Shown: piece by piece, positions 11,161 through 21,915 of the stretch
Position numbering within the stretch: position 1 is the first letter of the stretch
Layout of the letters: every line of letters begins with the position of its first letter
Assembly: GCA_030141605.1 (NCBI GenBank)
Contig: JAQGDQ010000851.1
Coordinates: 45,001-87,358, forward strand
DNA length: 42,358 nucleotides
Direction of reading: 5' to 3'
DNA from: Tubiluchus corallicola
Taxonomy: Eukaryota > Priapulida > Priapulimorpha > Priapulimorphida > Tubiluchidae
Position numbers and translations under genes: made by a program
The notes under the pieces: generated by a model
Told to the model about the DNA's origin: nothing
The model's input: only the letters and a program-made list of their open reading frames with translations
The model's database searches: none

Positions 11161-11487
11161 ATTTTCCCGGACATTGAGATAAGCCTACTTCCCAGAACGT
11201 TTCATCTTTTCTTTAACGGATTTCCTAAGCATATTGTGAATCAAGTGTTTATGATTGACCTCTATAAAACCTCTGCTGCTGGCCCGACATTGAACTACAA
11301 ACCTTTCAAACATCATTTCTGGTGAATCCCCAGGCTGTCGTGTCGACTGACTAATTCATTACAGCCACTCGTTCAGCTCAATGTGGAAGTCCTAAAAACT
11401 GGTACATAAGTTATGTAATTCGACCCAGTAGACCATTTGTCTGGCGAGCTTCCTCTGAATTGTTGAACTGGGGCGTTTGAGGAGGAC
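11161..11487. other. No gene seen
   Basis: Spacer between family C and the 37-bp array. Nothing recognised. Confidence 0.45.
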
Positions 11488-13926
11488 GAGAATGGGTGAA
11501 CGCGTTTGGATGTGTGCATTGAAGAAGAATGGGTGTACACGTTTGCATTGAAGAAGAATGCGTGAACACGTTTGGATGTGTGCATTGAAGAAGGATGGGT
11601 GTACACGATTGGATGTGTGCATTAAAGAAGAATGGGTGTACACGTTTGGATGTGTGCATTGAAGAAGAATGCGTGTACGCGTTTGGATGTGTGCATTGAA
11701 GAATGGGTGTACACATTTGGATGTGTGCATTGAAGAACAATGCGTGTACACGTTTGAATGTGTGCATTGAAGAAGAATGGGTGTACACGTTCGGATGTGT
11801 GCATTGAAGAATGATGCGTGTACACGTTTGGATGTGTGCATTGAAGAAGGATGGGTGTACACGTTCGGATGTGTGCATTGAAGAATGATGCGTGTACACG
11901 TTCGGTTGTGTGCATTGAAGAAGAATGGGTGTACACGTTTGGATGTGTGCATTGAAGAAGAATGGGTGTACACGTTTGGATGTGTGCATTGAAGAAGAAT
12001 GGGCGTACACGTTTGGATGTGTGCATTGAAGAAGAATGGCTGTACACGTTCGGATGTGTGCATTGAAGAATGATGCGTGTACACGTTTGGATGTGTGCAT
12101 TGAAGAAGGATGGGTGTACACGTTCGGATGTGTGCATTGAAGAATGATGCGTGTACACGTTTGGATGTGTGCATTGAAGAAGGATGGGTGTACACGTTCG
12201 GATGTGTGCATTGAAGAATGATGCGTGTACACGTTCGGATGTGTGCATTGAAGAAGAATGGCTGTACACGTTCGGATGTGTGCATTGAAGAATGATGCGT
12301 GTACACGTTTGGATGTGTGCATTGAAGAATGATGCGTGTAGACGTTCGGATGTGTGCATTGAAGAAGAATGCGTGTACGCATTTAATGTGTGCATTGAAG
12401 AAGAATGCGTGTACACGTTTGGATGTGTGCATTGAAGAAGAATGGGTGTACACGTTCGGATGTGTGCATTGAAGAAGAATGGGTGTACACGTTCGGATGT
12501 GTGCATTGAAGAATGCGTGTACACGTTTGGATGTGTGCATTGAAGAAGGATGGGTGTACACGTTTGGATGTGTGCATTGAAGAATGCGTGTACACGTTTG
12601 GATGTGTGCATTGAAGAAGGGTGCGTGTACACGTTTGGATGTGTGCATTGAAGAAGAATGGGTGTACACGTTTGGATGTGTGCATTGAAGAATGCGTGTA
12701 CACGTTTGGATGTGTGCATTGAAGAATGCGTGTACACGTTTGGATGTGTGCATTGAAGAAGAATGCGTGTACACGTTTGGATGTGTGCATTGAAGAAGAA
12801 TGGGTGTACACGTTCGGATGTGTGCATTGAAGAAGAATGGGTGTACACGTTCGGATGTGTGCATTGAAGAATGCGTGTACACGTTTGGATGTGTGCATTG
12901 AAGAAGGATGGGTGTACACGTTTGGATGTGTGCATTGAAGAAGAATGCGTGTACGCGTTTGGATGTGTGCATTGAAGAATGCGTGTACACGTTTGGATGT
13001 GTGCATTGAAGAATGCGTGTACACGTTTGGATGTGTGCATTGAAGAAGGGTGCGTGTACACGTTTGGATGTGTGCATTGAAGAAGAATGGGTGTACACGT
13101 TTGGATGTGTGCATTGAAGAAGAATGGGCGTACGCGTTTGGATGTGTGCATTGAAGAATGATGCGTGTACACGTTTGGATGTGTGCATTGAAGAATGCGT
13201 GTACACGTTTGGATGTGTGCATTGAAGAAGGATGGGTGTACACGTTTGGATGTGTGCATTGAAGAAGAATGCGTGTACGCGTTTGGATGTGTGCATTGAA
13301 GAATGCGTGTACACGTTTGGATGTGTGCATTGAAGAATGCGTGTACACGTTTGGATGTGTGCATTGAAGAAGGATGCGTGTACACGTTTGGATGTGTGCA
13401 TTGAAGAAGGATGCGTGTACACGTTTGGATGTGTGCATTGAAGAAGAATGCGTGTACGCGTTTGGATGTGTGCATTGAAGAAGAATGCGTGTACACGTTT
13501 GGATGTGTGCATTGAAGAAGGATGCGTGTACACGTTTGGATGTGTGCATTTAAGAAGAATGGGCGTACGCGTTTGGATGTGTGCATTGAAGAATGATGCG
13601 TGTACACGTTTGGATGTGTGCATTGAAGAATGCGTGTACACGTTTGGATGTGTGCATTGAAGAAGGATGGGTGTACACGTTTGGATGTGTGCATTGAAGA
13701 ATGCGTGTACACGTTTGGATGTGTGCATTGAAGAATGCGTGTACACGTTTGGATGTGTGCATTGAAGAAGGATGCGTGTACACGTTTGGATGTGTGCATT
13801 GAAGAAGAATGCTTGTACACGTTTGGATGTGTGCATTGAAGAAGAATGCGTGTACGCGTTTGGATGTGTGCATTGAAGAAGAATGCGTGTACGCGTTTGG
13901 ATGTGTGCATTGAAGAAGAATGGGCG
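11488..13926. repeat. 34/37-bp minisatellite, about 67 copies
   Basis: The unit core is CGTGTACACGTTTGGATGTG followed by TGCATTGAAGAA, with or without an extra GAA (37 or 34 bp). CGTGTACACG is a 10-bp palindrome. Variants include GGGTGT/GCGTGT, TTTGG/TTCGG and the CGTACGCG form. Both unit lengths leave remainder 1 when divided by 3 and carry no minus-strand stop in any phase, so all three minus frames stay open across most of the array (up to 859 codons). The translated frames cycle through THPNVYTHSS, MHTSKRVHAFF and NAHIQTCTRI. On the plus strand TGA in CATTGA closes each frame quickly. Confidence 0.97.
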
Positions 13927-14607
13927 CATCTTTTTCGTAAAATGCTGCAAAGGCTGATTCTGATGAATCAAAACTCTGCATTTTGGGCAAATTTCTTTTG
14001 TGAACCAGCTTGTCGAGCATATTTTATGGGGTTGACAAGATTGTGGTTCACACTAGTTTGGAATGTTTGTTTTCCGTTGTTGTCGATGAACGGCTTAAGT
14101 CTTTGTGTGACAATCAGTGGCGACGCGTGTATAGGTACTGTGGAACTGTAGCACCCCCTATTTTCACTCAATATTATCGATAACATCCATTATAATAAAT
14201 CTTTTTCTGTAGTTCTTTCTTTATACTTGTACAGAACCAGAGCACGTGAGGGTAGTACTGTTTGCTTCACAGTCCAACACAGTGGTGTGTTTCTCTGTTG
14301 CGCACATGCGGGAATGCACCTGCGAAAACGCGCACATGTCTCAGATAACACGCTGCAGTGCTAGTGCTGCTGCTTGGAAGAGAAAGTACTGTCGCTCACA
14401 CAGTTAGTTGTTGGTTGTCACGTGCTTAAGAACTGTGTACCAGCCTGTTTTTGAGCTACAGAAATTTAGGCTATTCGTAAGCAAGAATTTTTTTGTTTAC
14501 AATTTTTCAAGTTTACGTATAAATTTTCGTATGTTTGTTTGTTTAAAATTACAATTACAACATTAAAATTACACATGTTTGGTTTCATTCTACACAGTAT
14601 TAAAACA
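13927..14607. other. No gene seen
   Basis: Unique-looking, higher-complexity sequence. Nothing assigned. Confidence 0.45.
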
Positions 14608-14811
14608 ATGGCTAAAAATGTTCTGAAGCAGCAGCCCCAGCAATTTTATCTACGAGCCGCTACTGGGCACAATATCAGCAGACTCTTTTCCTGCCTCTCT
14701 CGCTCAATTTACAATACTGCAACGAAACAGACAGCATTTGTTTCTCAGTGTGGCAGGCCATTAATTTCAAGTAGCTACTATACAGACAGAGTTGACACCC
14801 TGGCAATTTGA
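14608..14811 (+). CDS. Candidate 67-codon frame, presequence-like
   Basis: The ATG at 14608 sits in a strong start context (ACAATGG). The peptide begins MAKNVLKQQPQQFYLRAATG and has no Asp or Glu until close to its end, but seven Lys/Arg and many Ser. This composition is typical of mitochondrial targeting presequences. A second plus frame, containing ELTPWQFDRDSVLGKGQRAL, overlaps its end and stays open to about 14944. A donor-like CTAG/GTAAAG lies at 14826. The pair could be one exon disrupted by a frameshift, or chance. I do not recognise a product. Confidence 0.2.
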   Translation: MAKNVLKQQPQQFYLRAATGHNISRLFSCLSRSIYNTATKQTAFVSQCGRPLISSSYYTDRVDTLAI

Positions 14812-15754
14812 CCGTGACTCTGTCCTAGGTAAAGGTCAACGAGCTCTTGGACTACGATGTGTTGGCTTCTCCTTAAGCCTTTACCCGTCAGAATCCGGTA
14901 CTTTGCCAGGATTATATGAAGTTTTCAACTTGGAGTGTAATTAGTGATGTCATCTGATTCTCACCTCTGTCTGCTAATTCCTTCCGCGAGTTGGCAAATT
15001 TGTGACAGGCAAAGCACTTGATGATATCAGCGGATATGTTGATCAGTTTCAATTCATCATTGGCTGGACTATTGACGGGTGACTAATTCTAATTCAATTA
15101 CAATCTTGTTCCTATAATTCGTATCACGATTAATCTTTTGCGGTAAGTTTGCACACACGTGTACCACAGTAATTCATGAAACATATTTTGTTTTGTGGCT
15201 CAAACACCATTCATGTGAACTTAATTCTATTGTTGAAATATTAAGGTAAAACTTTATTCCTATATTCAACATTTTCTATTTCCTACAGTTATTCCTATAT
15301 TTAATAAGATGGTGTCTTGCTGTACTGCTTACATGGCTTCTCTTGCGATTAAAATTTCCAAATCTTTTAATGGATCTTCTCTGCATTATAACATATCTTC
15401 GGTGTCTACCATATCAGCGGGACTTGACTGTAGTGATGGAGGATTTTGAAATTTTCTCATTCGATTACAATCTTGTTCCTGTAATTCGATATCACGATTA
15501 ATCTTTTGCGGTAATTTTTTAGTGTTTTTAGCCACATTTTTCAAACATTGCAGCCCTGAAATATATAGCCTATAAACTTCTTCGTGGCTTTCGTCGCTGT
15601 CTACCATTTTTGTACTTTCATGGACACTTACATTCATTAACTACTCTATTACTATGTCACACGTCACACGTCACGTGAGAACGAATAAGAAGCACTAGTT
15701 TGTAACACTGTAAGGTGAGAAAAACGAAGAAAAATGCAAGAATTCCGTTTTTTG
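14812..15754. repeat. Unassigned region with a duplicated ~65-bp segment
   Basis: ATTACAATCTTGTTCCT followed by CACGATTAATCTTTTGCGGT occurs near 15095-15145 and again near 15460-15515. The short minus-strand frame at 15386-15637 overlaps the second copy and is not conserved in the first, so I do not treat it as a gene. Confidence 0.6.
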
Positions 15755-15953
15755 TCTCTTCTCTTCTCTTCTCTTCTCTTCTCTTCTCTTCTCTTCTCTT
15801 CTCTTCTCTTCTCTTCTCTTCTCTTCTCTTCTCTTCTCTTCTCTTCTCTTCTCTTCTCTTCTCTTCTCTTCTCTTCTCTTCTCTTCTCTTCTCTTCCCTT
15901 CCCTTCCCTTCCCTTCCCTTCCCTTCCCTTCCCTTCCCTTCTCTTCTCTTCTC
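15755..15953. repeat. (CTCTT)n/(CCCTT)n microsatellite
   Basis: About 28 CTCTT pentamers, then about nine CCCTT pentamers (15896-15940), then CTCTT again. The tract is pure polypyrimidine on the + strand. The SLLFSSLLFS and REEKRREEKR peptides are artefacts. Confidence 0.97.
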
Positions 15954-15999
15954 TGTCTCTTCTTCTGTGTGCAACATGTAAATTTTGCTCTCCTTTAAT

Positions 16000-16095
16000 C
16001 TCGATTAACTGAATTACTGTTCAATAACCGATTATATCGATTTCTACGTGGTTGTAATCTCGATTAATTCGATTAATCTATTAATTACCCATCAC
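16000..16095 (-). mobile_element. hAT-like terminus
   Basis: Read on the minus strand the segment begins AGTGATGGGTAATTAATAG and continues with repeated ATTAATCG words. AGTGATGGG followed by ATTAATCGATTAATCG-like words is a common start for hAT-superfamily elements. I could not locate the other end or a target duplication. Confidence 0.35.
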
Positions 16096-16438
16096 TAAGC
16101 TTGACGTTCGTTCACTTGTTTTTTTACCGCTCCCTCACTCGCTTTGCATGCTCATTTGTTCTTTTTCAGTGTTAAACGTGAGATTACCGTGTGCGCTTAA
16201 CAACTGCTCAACAACTAAAGTTAAGCAGTGCTCAGCCTAGTCTTTGTGACTGGTTTGTGGTTTCGTCTTCCAAACTCCCTCCTGCGTCATCTTAGAGAAT
16301 TATTGTGAAAAATGGAGTCATTTTTGGGTTTTGCCACAAACATTTGCATCGAGCAAGTTTGGCTGAAAGTTGAACCCCCCAAGCTATGAACTTTTCAAGA
16401 ACATAGCTCATATACAAGCTGGGCATAGATGTGCTCAG

Positions 16439-16535
16439 ATAGATCACTATAATATCACTTTATAGTCACTCAATAATCACTTTATAATCACTCTGTAATC
16501 ACTTTATAATCACTCTATAATCACTATGATAAATA
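16439..16535. repeat. Short-unit degenerate tandem repeat
   Basis: Six or seven degenerate copies of (T)ATAATCACT(T/C)T, such as AATCACTTTATAATCACTCT. Confidence 0.85.
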
Positions 16536-16630
16536 TCACCTCAAGGTTAAAGTAGAACCAGACACAATCATAAACTGCAGGTCAAAACAATCTAGTCTTT
16601 AAAATATTGAAAGGAAACGTACTAATTACA
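16536..16630 (-). repeat. Family B terminal fragment
   Basis: CTGCAGGTCAAAACAATCTA and CTTTAAAATATTGAAAGG are the reverse complement of the B 3' part at 3565-3640. Confidence 0.7.
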
Positions 16631-16974
16631 ATCTAATTTGTGTTTTTAAATGTAAATTCAGTTTATTGTACAACGCTATTGCTCACAGCAGTGCAAACCC
16701 TGGTTTTGCTATTAGTTTTTGAATGTGTAGTTCACCATTCAATGATGTGTAATTTTTATGGCATTGAAGAATTTTATTATTGCTATTATTATTTAAAAGG
16801 ACACATATAAGAGCAAGTAGATTAGTATTAAATTATATTAATGCAGTTAAATTACCCATGATATTGTCAGTTGATATGAAAACGGGACTACAATATAAAG
16901 AAGTAATCAGCAATGCTTGGAATTCCACGTAGTATGCAGTACTGTTTTCTCGCTAACGCCCTCATGCATTAGTT
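16631..16974. other. No gene seen
   Basis: AT-rich, nothing recognised. Confidence 0.45.
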
Positions 16975-17595
16975 ATTATAGGAATATAAAAACAAAACCG
17001 GACCCAATCTTAAGCTGTAGGTCAATACAATTTACTCTTTAAAATACTGAAAAGAAACATACTATTTTTTTCAAAAATGACTTGCGTGAAAGAATTATTA
17101 CCACATAAACACAATTTCGCATCCGCGCCACCAGTTCTTCGCTGTTACATGCATTTCGATATTCGCTAGTCAGACGGCCACTAGTACCTGTATTTCGAAA
17201 GCGTATTGCACAAGAAACAGGCGCTGTACCTCTCAGTTCAGATGTTTTAGTCTGTGACGAACTACACACGTTCGACAGCTAATGCGTGAGCACTGCGGTA
17301 AATTTGAAATTTGAATTTTTATCTTAAAACTTGCCGAATTTTAGTACAACACCCTGAATATCTTACAGTAGCACTGTACTTCAATTTTCACCCTCACAAA
17401 CACGTGCAATGCGCTCGTGGAATATTTCTGTCGTTAAACATTGTCATTTGTGACGTCATCGCTGACTATGCTCACCGGCCGTTAATTACACTATTAGTTA
17501 GTTATCACAAATGCTTTGGTTTTTTTAAAAGTGCTAAATTTTACGTGCATTTTTACCGTATTTAAAAATAGACCTGTTTTCCTTTAAATGTTTCG
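16975..17595 (-). repeat. Dispersed repeat family B, copy 4 (longest)
   Basis: This copy joins the 3' part (GTAGGTCAATACAATTTACT) to the main body (TAAATTTGAAATTTGAATTT ... TGTGACGTCATC ... CCGTTAATTA). It shows that the two parts seen separately elsewhere belong to one element of at least about 600 bp. The shared hydrophobic frame is at 17311-17565 here. Confidence 0.8.
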
Positions 17596-17604
17596 TGTAG
17601 CTGC

Positions 17605-17703
17605 GTCTGGTTGGTTAGCTACAATGTTGCTTGTCCTGCTCTCTCTCGCGTTTGTTTGTCTGTCTGTGCGTCCGTTCATTTGTTCCTCAGTTTCTTACAT
17701 TTC
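17605..17703. repeat. Left copy of a ~100-bp ancient duplication
   Basis: TGCGTCTGGTTGGTTAGCTA ... TTTGTCTGTCTGTGCGTCCG ... TTCTTACATT recurs at 18823-18912 with small gaps. The LINE at 17716-18794 sits between the two copies. Confidence 0.75.
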
Positions 17704-17715
17704 AATACTATATGT

Positions 17716-18363
17716 TTAAGGGAATCACAGTAAAATTTGTGCTAAAATCTCTAGCAATATCCGATGCAGATGTAGTCAAAAGTCATGTAATAGAGATTAG
17801 TCGTGATCTCACAATCGGTCATAGACATTTCGTTCGAGAATTACTGGCTTCTAGTGGTCAATATTTAAAATAATGTAAAAATTATAACTCAAGTTCTGTT
17901 GATTACGCTAATATACCACTAAATATCCTTGAGTACAAAAAACAGGATATTGAGCATTTTATAACACACCTATGGAAAAATAGATGCCGCACTCGCTACC
18001 AATGCCAGGAATTATATATTCTTCCTGAAAATGTATTTTTAATTCCACTAGACCTTCCTTTTCATACAGGTAGCAGAAGTCTAGAAAAACTATCTTGTAG
18101 CATTTTACTAGACCAAGGTAACTTTAAAGATTTTCTTTTTAAAATTGAATACATACATGAAAATGCCTATATATGTTCAGAGGAAGCACAAACAGTTTAA
18201 CATTTGCTTTTTAATTGTACTTTGGTCGACGAAAATAAAAGATTAGCGCTCGCAAATAGCCTACAATTTCAAAACATTAGTAAAATTTATACATCTCGTG
18301 ACAAAAACCTGCTAGATGTCTTCACTGAGTTAGTTTGTGATTCGTTTTTGCAAACTTTAGTAT
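17716..18363 (+). pseudogene. LINE reverse transcriptase C-terminal remnant
   Basis: A single reading frame can be followed from 17716 to the TAA at 18361-18363, interrupted by stops at 17871-17873 and in the CSEEAQTV*HLLFNC motif near 18197. That motif (C, then H, then C, spaced as in LINE tails) and the following helical segment DKNLLDVFTELVCDSFLQTL identify the C-terminal part of a non-LTR retrotransposon ORF2. The catalytic RT domain is missing. It is inactive. Confidence 0.65.
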
Positions 18364-18659
18364 AAAATATTGAACTTTGCGTAACAGAACAAATCTGTAG
18401 ACATCTAATTTTTCTGTTTCTAGTCACTTTTAGATTATACAGGTCGTTTTGTGTAAACTGGTGCTATTTGATTTTAGTTGTTCTTGTATATTATTTTGAG
18501 GTACGAAATCCGTGATTTATTGGTATATAAAAGTCTTATGAATCTAACAGCTATTTTTATTTACAAAAGTTTTTTAACCATACCCTGCAAATAGAGGGTC
18601 ACTGTATGTATATTATGTAAATATTTGTACATGTGTATAATTTTAAATTTTAAATAGAG

Positions 18660-18753
18660 AATAATAATAATGATGATAATGATAATGATAATGATAATGA
18701 TAATGATAATGATAATGATAATGATAATGATAATGATAATGATAATGATAATG

Positions 18754-18794
<41 letters not shown>
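18660..18794. repeat. (ATAATG)n microsatellite, expanded LINE tail
   Basis: About 20 ATAATG/ATGATA hexamers lead into ATA trimers and stop at the target duplication. Its position shows that it grew from the 3' tail of the LINE. Confidence 0.9.
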
Positions 18795-18796
<2 letters not shown>

Positions 18797-18822
18797 TACT
18801 ATATGTGCATGGCTGAATGAGT

Positions 18823-18912
18823 TGCGTCTGTCTAGTTAGCTACATTGTAGCTTTCTCGTGTGTGTTTGTCTGTCTGTGCGTCCGTTCATTTGCTTCTTAC
18901 ATTGCATGGCCG
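18823..18912. repeat. Right copy of the ~100-bp ancient duplication
   Basis: Matches 17605-17703. The GCATGGCTGAATGA before it and the GCATGGCCGAACGA at its end also match each other, so the original structure was tandem. Confidence 0.75.
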
Positions 18913-19554
18913 AACGACCTGCATTCTGTAGACGTACGGAGGCTGTATCTAGTCAATTTCAAAACCACCACCCTTGCTACCTCTTTCTATTCGGCTCGAG
19001 TTTGTTTTCTGAGCACTTAATTCGCAGATTACAGAAGTGTTTATTATTCATTCAAGACGACGTTTCGACTGCATGGGAAATTCCCATATTTTCCGACTGC
19101 ACCTTGGTAACCTTGGTGCGTACGCTGAATGTTAATCACTCAGGACGGTTTCCTGATTCTCCCGCCGTTGGAAGGAAGTCGTCATCTTCCCTAAGCAGAG
19201 AGACAAAGATGGCGGCTTTGCGGGATTCCCACATGCCTTTTCGTAAGCAATGAGGAATGTTTTAAAAGGGGTGATATTTCCGATAATAAAATATTTTAGG
19301 TAAATTTGTTTATTTGTTTATTTAATGTATACATTTATTTATTTGTCCAGTCATCCGTCCTTCATTTTTATTTGTGTTTATTTATATTTCAATAATGCAC
19401 CCAATCTCAATTTCATACGTTTAGTATTTTGCATAAAACTATTTTGTAAATATTGTAAATGTAATTTCTGAACTGTGTGAAATGAAATGTAAAGTTTTAT
19501 GTACTTATGTAAGTAGTTACAACTTCACTTGATATGTATATATGTATTTATATA
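18913..19554. other. No clear gene; moderately GC-rich stretch 18900-19250
   Basis: A 131-codon plus-strand frame (18858-19253) has no recognisable domain and begins inside the duplicated repeat, so I do not call it a gene. The 19300-19450 part is TTTATTTG-rich. Confidence 0.4.
19206..19216 (+). promoter_or_regulatory. YY1-type site AAGATGGCGGC
   Basis: The 11-mer matches the YY1 consensus (AAnATGGCGGC), which in animal genes is often just downstream of a transcription start. A GTAAGC donor-like site follows at 19242. It lies 2 kb upstream of the ERR coding exon, so it could mark a 5' exon. A single motif is weak evidence. Confidence 0.2.
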
Positions 19555-19631
19555 TGTATGTATATGTGTGTGTGTGTGTGCGTGCGTGCATGCATGCGTG
19601 TTGTGTGTTGCGTGTGTGGTGTGTGTGTGTG

Positions 19632-19691
<60 letters not shown>

Positions 19692-19810
19692 TATGCATAT
19701 GTGTATATGTGTGTGTGTATGTGCGTGCGTGCGTGTGTGTATATATACATACGTTTGTATGTATGTATATGTATATAAATGTATATATTTATTTATATAC
19801 ATATATTTAT
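19555..19810. repeat. Compound (TG)n/(TA)n/(TATG)n microsatellite
   Basis: Blocks of GT, GTGC, TA (about 19638-19690) and TATG/TATA. The TA stretch is long enough to extrude a cruciform. Confidence 0.95.
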
Positions 19811-20804
19811 TTATTTAGATGTATAATCATGTGCCAGAAGAAGCAAATATTATTAAATGTTTATTGTTGGGTGGTTTGCTGTTGTTGTCGTCATTACCGT
19901 CTTCATCGTCATCGCCGTTCTCGCTACCATGTTGTTCTTATTGCCTACTGTGTTGGTGTTCGCTGCTCACGTCGAAATCCACTTTTTAGACATGCGCAGA
20001 CGGTCTGTTGCGAAATCTTAAATCCTTTCCGCATGGCCTTCGTTTTCCCAGAAACGTGCGTGTTTCAGGAACATTAGCTGAATAATAGAGGCCCCTTTGT
20101 GACTTAAACGACATTACGTAGCACAAAAAAATTATTAATAAATAAACCAGTAAACAAAGGACGCCACTTCAAAGGAAGTGAACACGTCGGATTCTTTTAA
20201 ATTTTCCGCTGTTTCAGCCGTAACCGTCGGGATTTATGTTAAGCAAATTTTTATTGGCTGAAATGTTTGTATTTTAACCGACATGTTCGTAATGGTTTGC
20301 TTTCAAGATCAGAAGAAGTTTAATCCATTCTGTGGAGAATATTAGGAGCGCGTATTAAACATATTCACAAGTCCCACTGGGACTGCTTATGCTCGTAGGT
20401 CTTCAAAACGTTCGCTTAAAGCTTTGTGCAAAGAGAAGTTTTAATCCTAATGAATTATTTAGCATGTCACGTGTTGCATTGTTTTGAGAAATTGCATATT
20501 TGTATTGCTAGATATGTAACGAAGGGATTTATCAAATACAATGTAAAGTTACGATAAATTTCACGATAGGGCTAATTCATCACAAGTACTGCATTTTCTT
20601 TTATATCCTGTCATTATGCAAAGTCACAGAAAAAATACCTAATACATGTGTATATAGATTTATGCCAGAGGAAAAACACACATAGCAGTTATATTTCAAT
20701 GTGAATTTGATTATGTTGTGTGTTTTTTCTAATGTTTTTGTTACTATATTGTGGACTCGCATCTTATAGATTCGCACACTAGTGGTGTTTTCTATTAATA
20801 TTTT

Positions 20805-20807
<3 letters not shown>
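19811..20807. other. No gene seen
   Basis: Mixed-complexity sequence upstream of the ERR exon. No recognisable coding segment. Possible 5' regulatory DNA, without specific evidence. Confidence 0.4.
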
Positions 20808-20849
<42 letters not shown>

Positions 20850-20871
20850 ACACGCACGCACATTCACGCAT

Positions 20872-20926
<55 letters not shown>
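20808..20926. repeat. (TA)n then (CA)n microsatellite
   Basis: About 15 TA repeats, a TATG/CACG transition, then about 27 CA repeats. Confidence 0.97.
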
Positions 20927-20928
<2 letters not shown>

Positions 20929-20933
20929 TTTTA

Positions 20934-21023
20934 CATATATAATAGAAATAGAAATAGTCCAAAAAACGATCCTTGAGGAATACCGGAACATGTGCCAAAT
21001 AGTGCTTGATGCAGGGTGCTGTC
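20934..21023 (-). pseudogene. Reverse transcriptase fragment (PQG motif)
   Basis: Thirty open minus-strand codons contain CSGIPQGSFFGLFLFLLYM. This corresponds to the conserved [G]xPQGS..GP.LFLLYI block of non-LTR RTs. An in-frame stop lies four codons upstream of this stretch, and the (CA)n array follows on the other side. It is a small relic 230 bp upstream of the ERR exon. Confidence 0.55.
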
Positions 21024-21225
21024 TTAAACTATTTCTTTTGTGCAGAAAAATAAATTTATTTATGCAGCAAAATGTTAGCTTTATAATTACAAGTGACTTT
21101 ACATGGTTTAGTGATAATGATTTTTAAACATTAAGTTTGTCTTAAAGGGGGGAACAATTTTGTCTTTAGAATAACAGCTGTGCCGTGAAACGCTGCAAAA
21201 AGCGAATGGGAATACCAGCAAGAAT

Positions 21226-21252
21226 GTTTTACGTTTTGATTCTCTGTTTCAG
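21226..21252 (+). other. 3' splice site before the ERR first coding exon
   Basis: A T-rich tract ending TCTCTGTTTCAG gives a good acceptor at 21251-21252. The exon would start with 27 nt of 5' UTR (21253-21279), in which TGA at 21262-21264 lies in frame with and upstream of the ATG at 21280. At least one upstream non-coding exon is therefore expected; I did not identify it. Confidence 0.65.
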
Positions 21253-21279
21253 GTTAAGGTGTGATTGACGTTTAATGTG

Positions 21280-21913
21280 ATGGCCCACACCCATGTTCAA
21301 GGTGATTTTGAAGATTTTAAGCCACCAAATGCCCAAGAAATTGATTACTTGAACGATGTGCTAGAAAACATCGAAATTAATTTTGAAATTGAAAGAAAGA
21401 GTTACCATCCTCCTTCTGTAATGGAGGATAATAAGGACAACATACCACGTTTAACGCAGGACCCAAGTGGGCCATTTGGGCCAAACTGTAATCGGGTCAT
21501 GATGCCGCCTGCCGGACACCAAAATTTGGAAGGCAAATTCATACCCCATGTCTATGCCAATGGTTATCATGGCACAGGTTCTGTTATACGAAACTCATAT
21601 ACACCAAGGGTGTATAAGCCACCTATGCCTTCTCCGTGTCTGCCAGTGCCGCCATATCCGATTGTGAAGGACAGTCACAGCACAAAGGCATACTCGCCAC
21701 CGCATCAACGGTTTGGATTGTCATCGTCTTTAAATGGCCCATTCTACACGTCAACCAGTGCCTCGTCGTCAGCCCATGCTCATAGCTGCAGCTCATCGCA
21801 TATCCACAATTACAGTCCGAGAGATTCTACATATGCGTCGTCAAGCAGCTCATTGTCACCTCCGTCGTCAATTCCTCACAAGGTCGAACCAGAGGCAAGC
21901 GGTTATGGAGCAG
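21280..21913 (+). CDS. ERR: Estrogen-related receptor (NR3B), exon encoding the N-terminal A/B domain
   Basis: The ATG at 21280 is in good context (GTGATGG) and is the first in frame after an upstream stop. The exon gives 211 codons plus one base and ends at a strong donor (GAGCAG/GTGAGT). The frame continues exactly into the zinc-finger exon at 23738, which identifies the family. The peptide starts MAHTHVQGDFEDFKPPNAQE, has an acidic segment (residues ~5-50), a Pro/Tyr-rich middle (~100-150) and a Ser/His-rich stretch (~155-200). Near its end HKVEPEAS (K201) resembles, without matching, the phospho-sumoyl motif of vertebrate ERRs: the hydrophobic residue before Lys and the final SP are missing. 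About 230 residues precede the DNA-binding domain, more than in vertebrate ERRs. The A/B domain is expected to hold a ligand-independent activation function (family knowledge). Confidence 0.85.
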
Positions 21914-21915
21914 GT

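Larger units (their letters stand above)
17704..18806 (+). mobile_element. 5'-truncated non-LTR retrotransposon with 12-bp target duplication
   Basis: AATACTATATGT occurs exactly at 17704-17715 and 18795-18806, flanking a segment whose 5' part is RT-derived coding debris and whose 3' part ends in an (ATAATG)n tail. This is the signature of LINE insertion by target-primed reverse transcription: 5' truncation, short-repeat tail and target duplication. The insertion split an older tandem duplication. Confidence 0.8.

Noticed and set aside
11392-13971. An 859-codon minus-strand open frame and its overlapping 762- and 388-codon frames
   Set aside because: They are the three phases of the 34/37-bp minisatellite, which has no minus-strand stop codon. 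There is no codon bias, splice context or known domain.
15657-16012. Glu/Arg-rich and Ser/Leu/Phe-rich open frames
   Set aside because: Translated (CTCTT)n/(CCCTT)n microsatellite. The tails outside it have no motif.
18858-19253. 131-codon frame with possible gene status
   Set aside because: It starts inside a duplicated repeat and shows no domain or splice support. Only the YY1-type site in it is noted.
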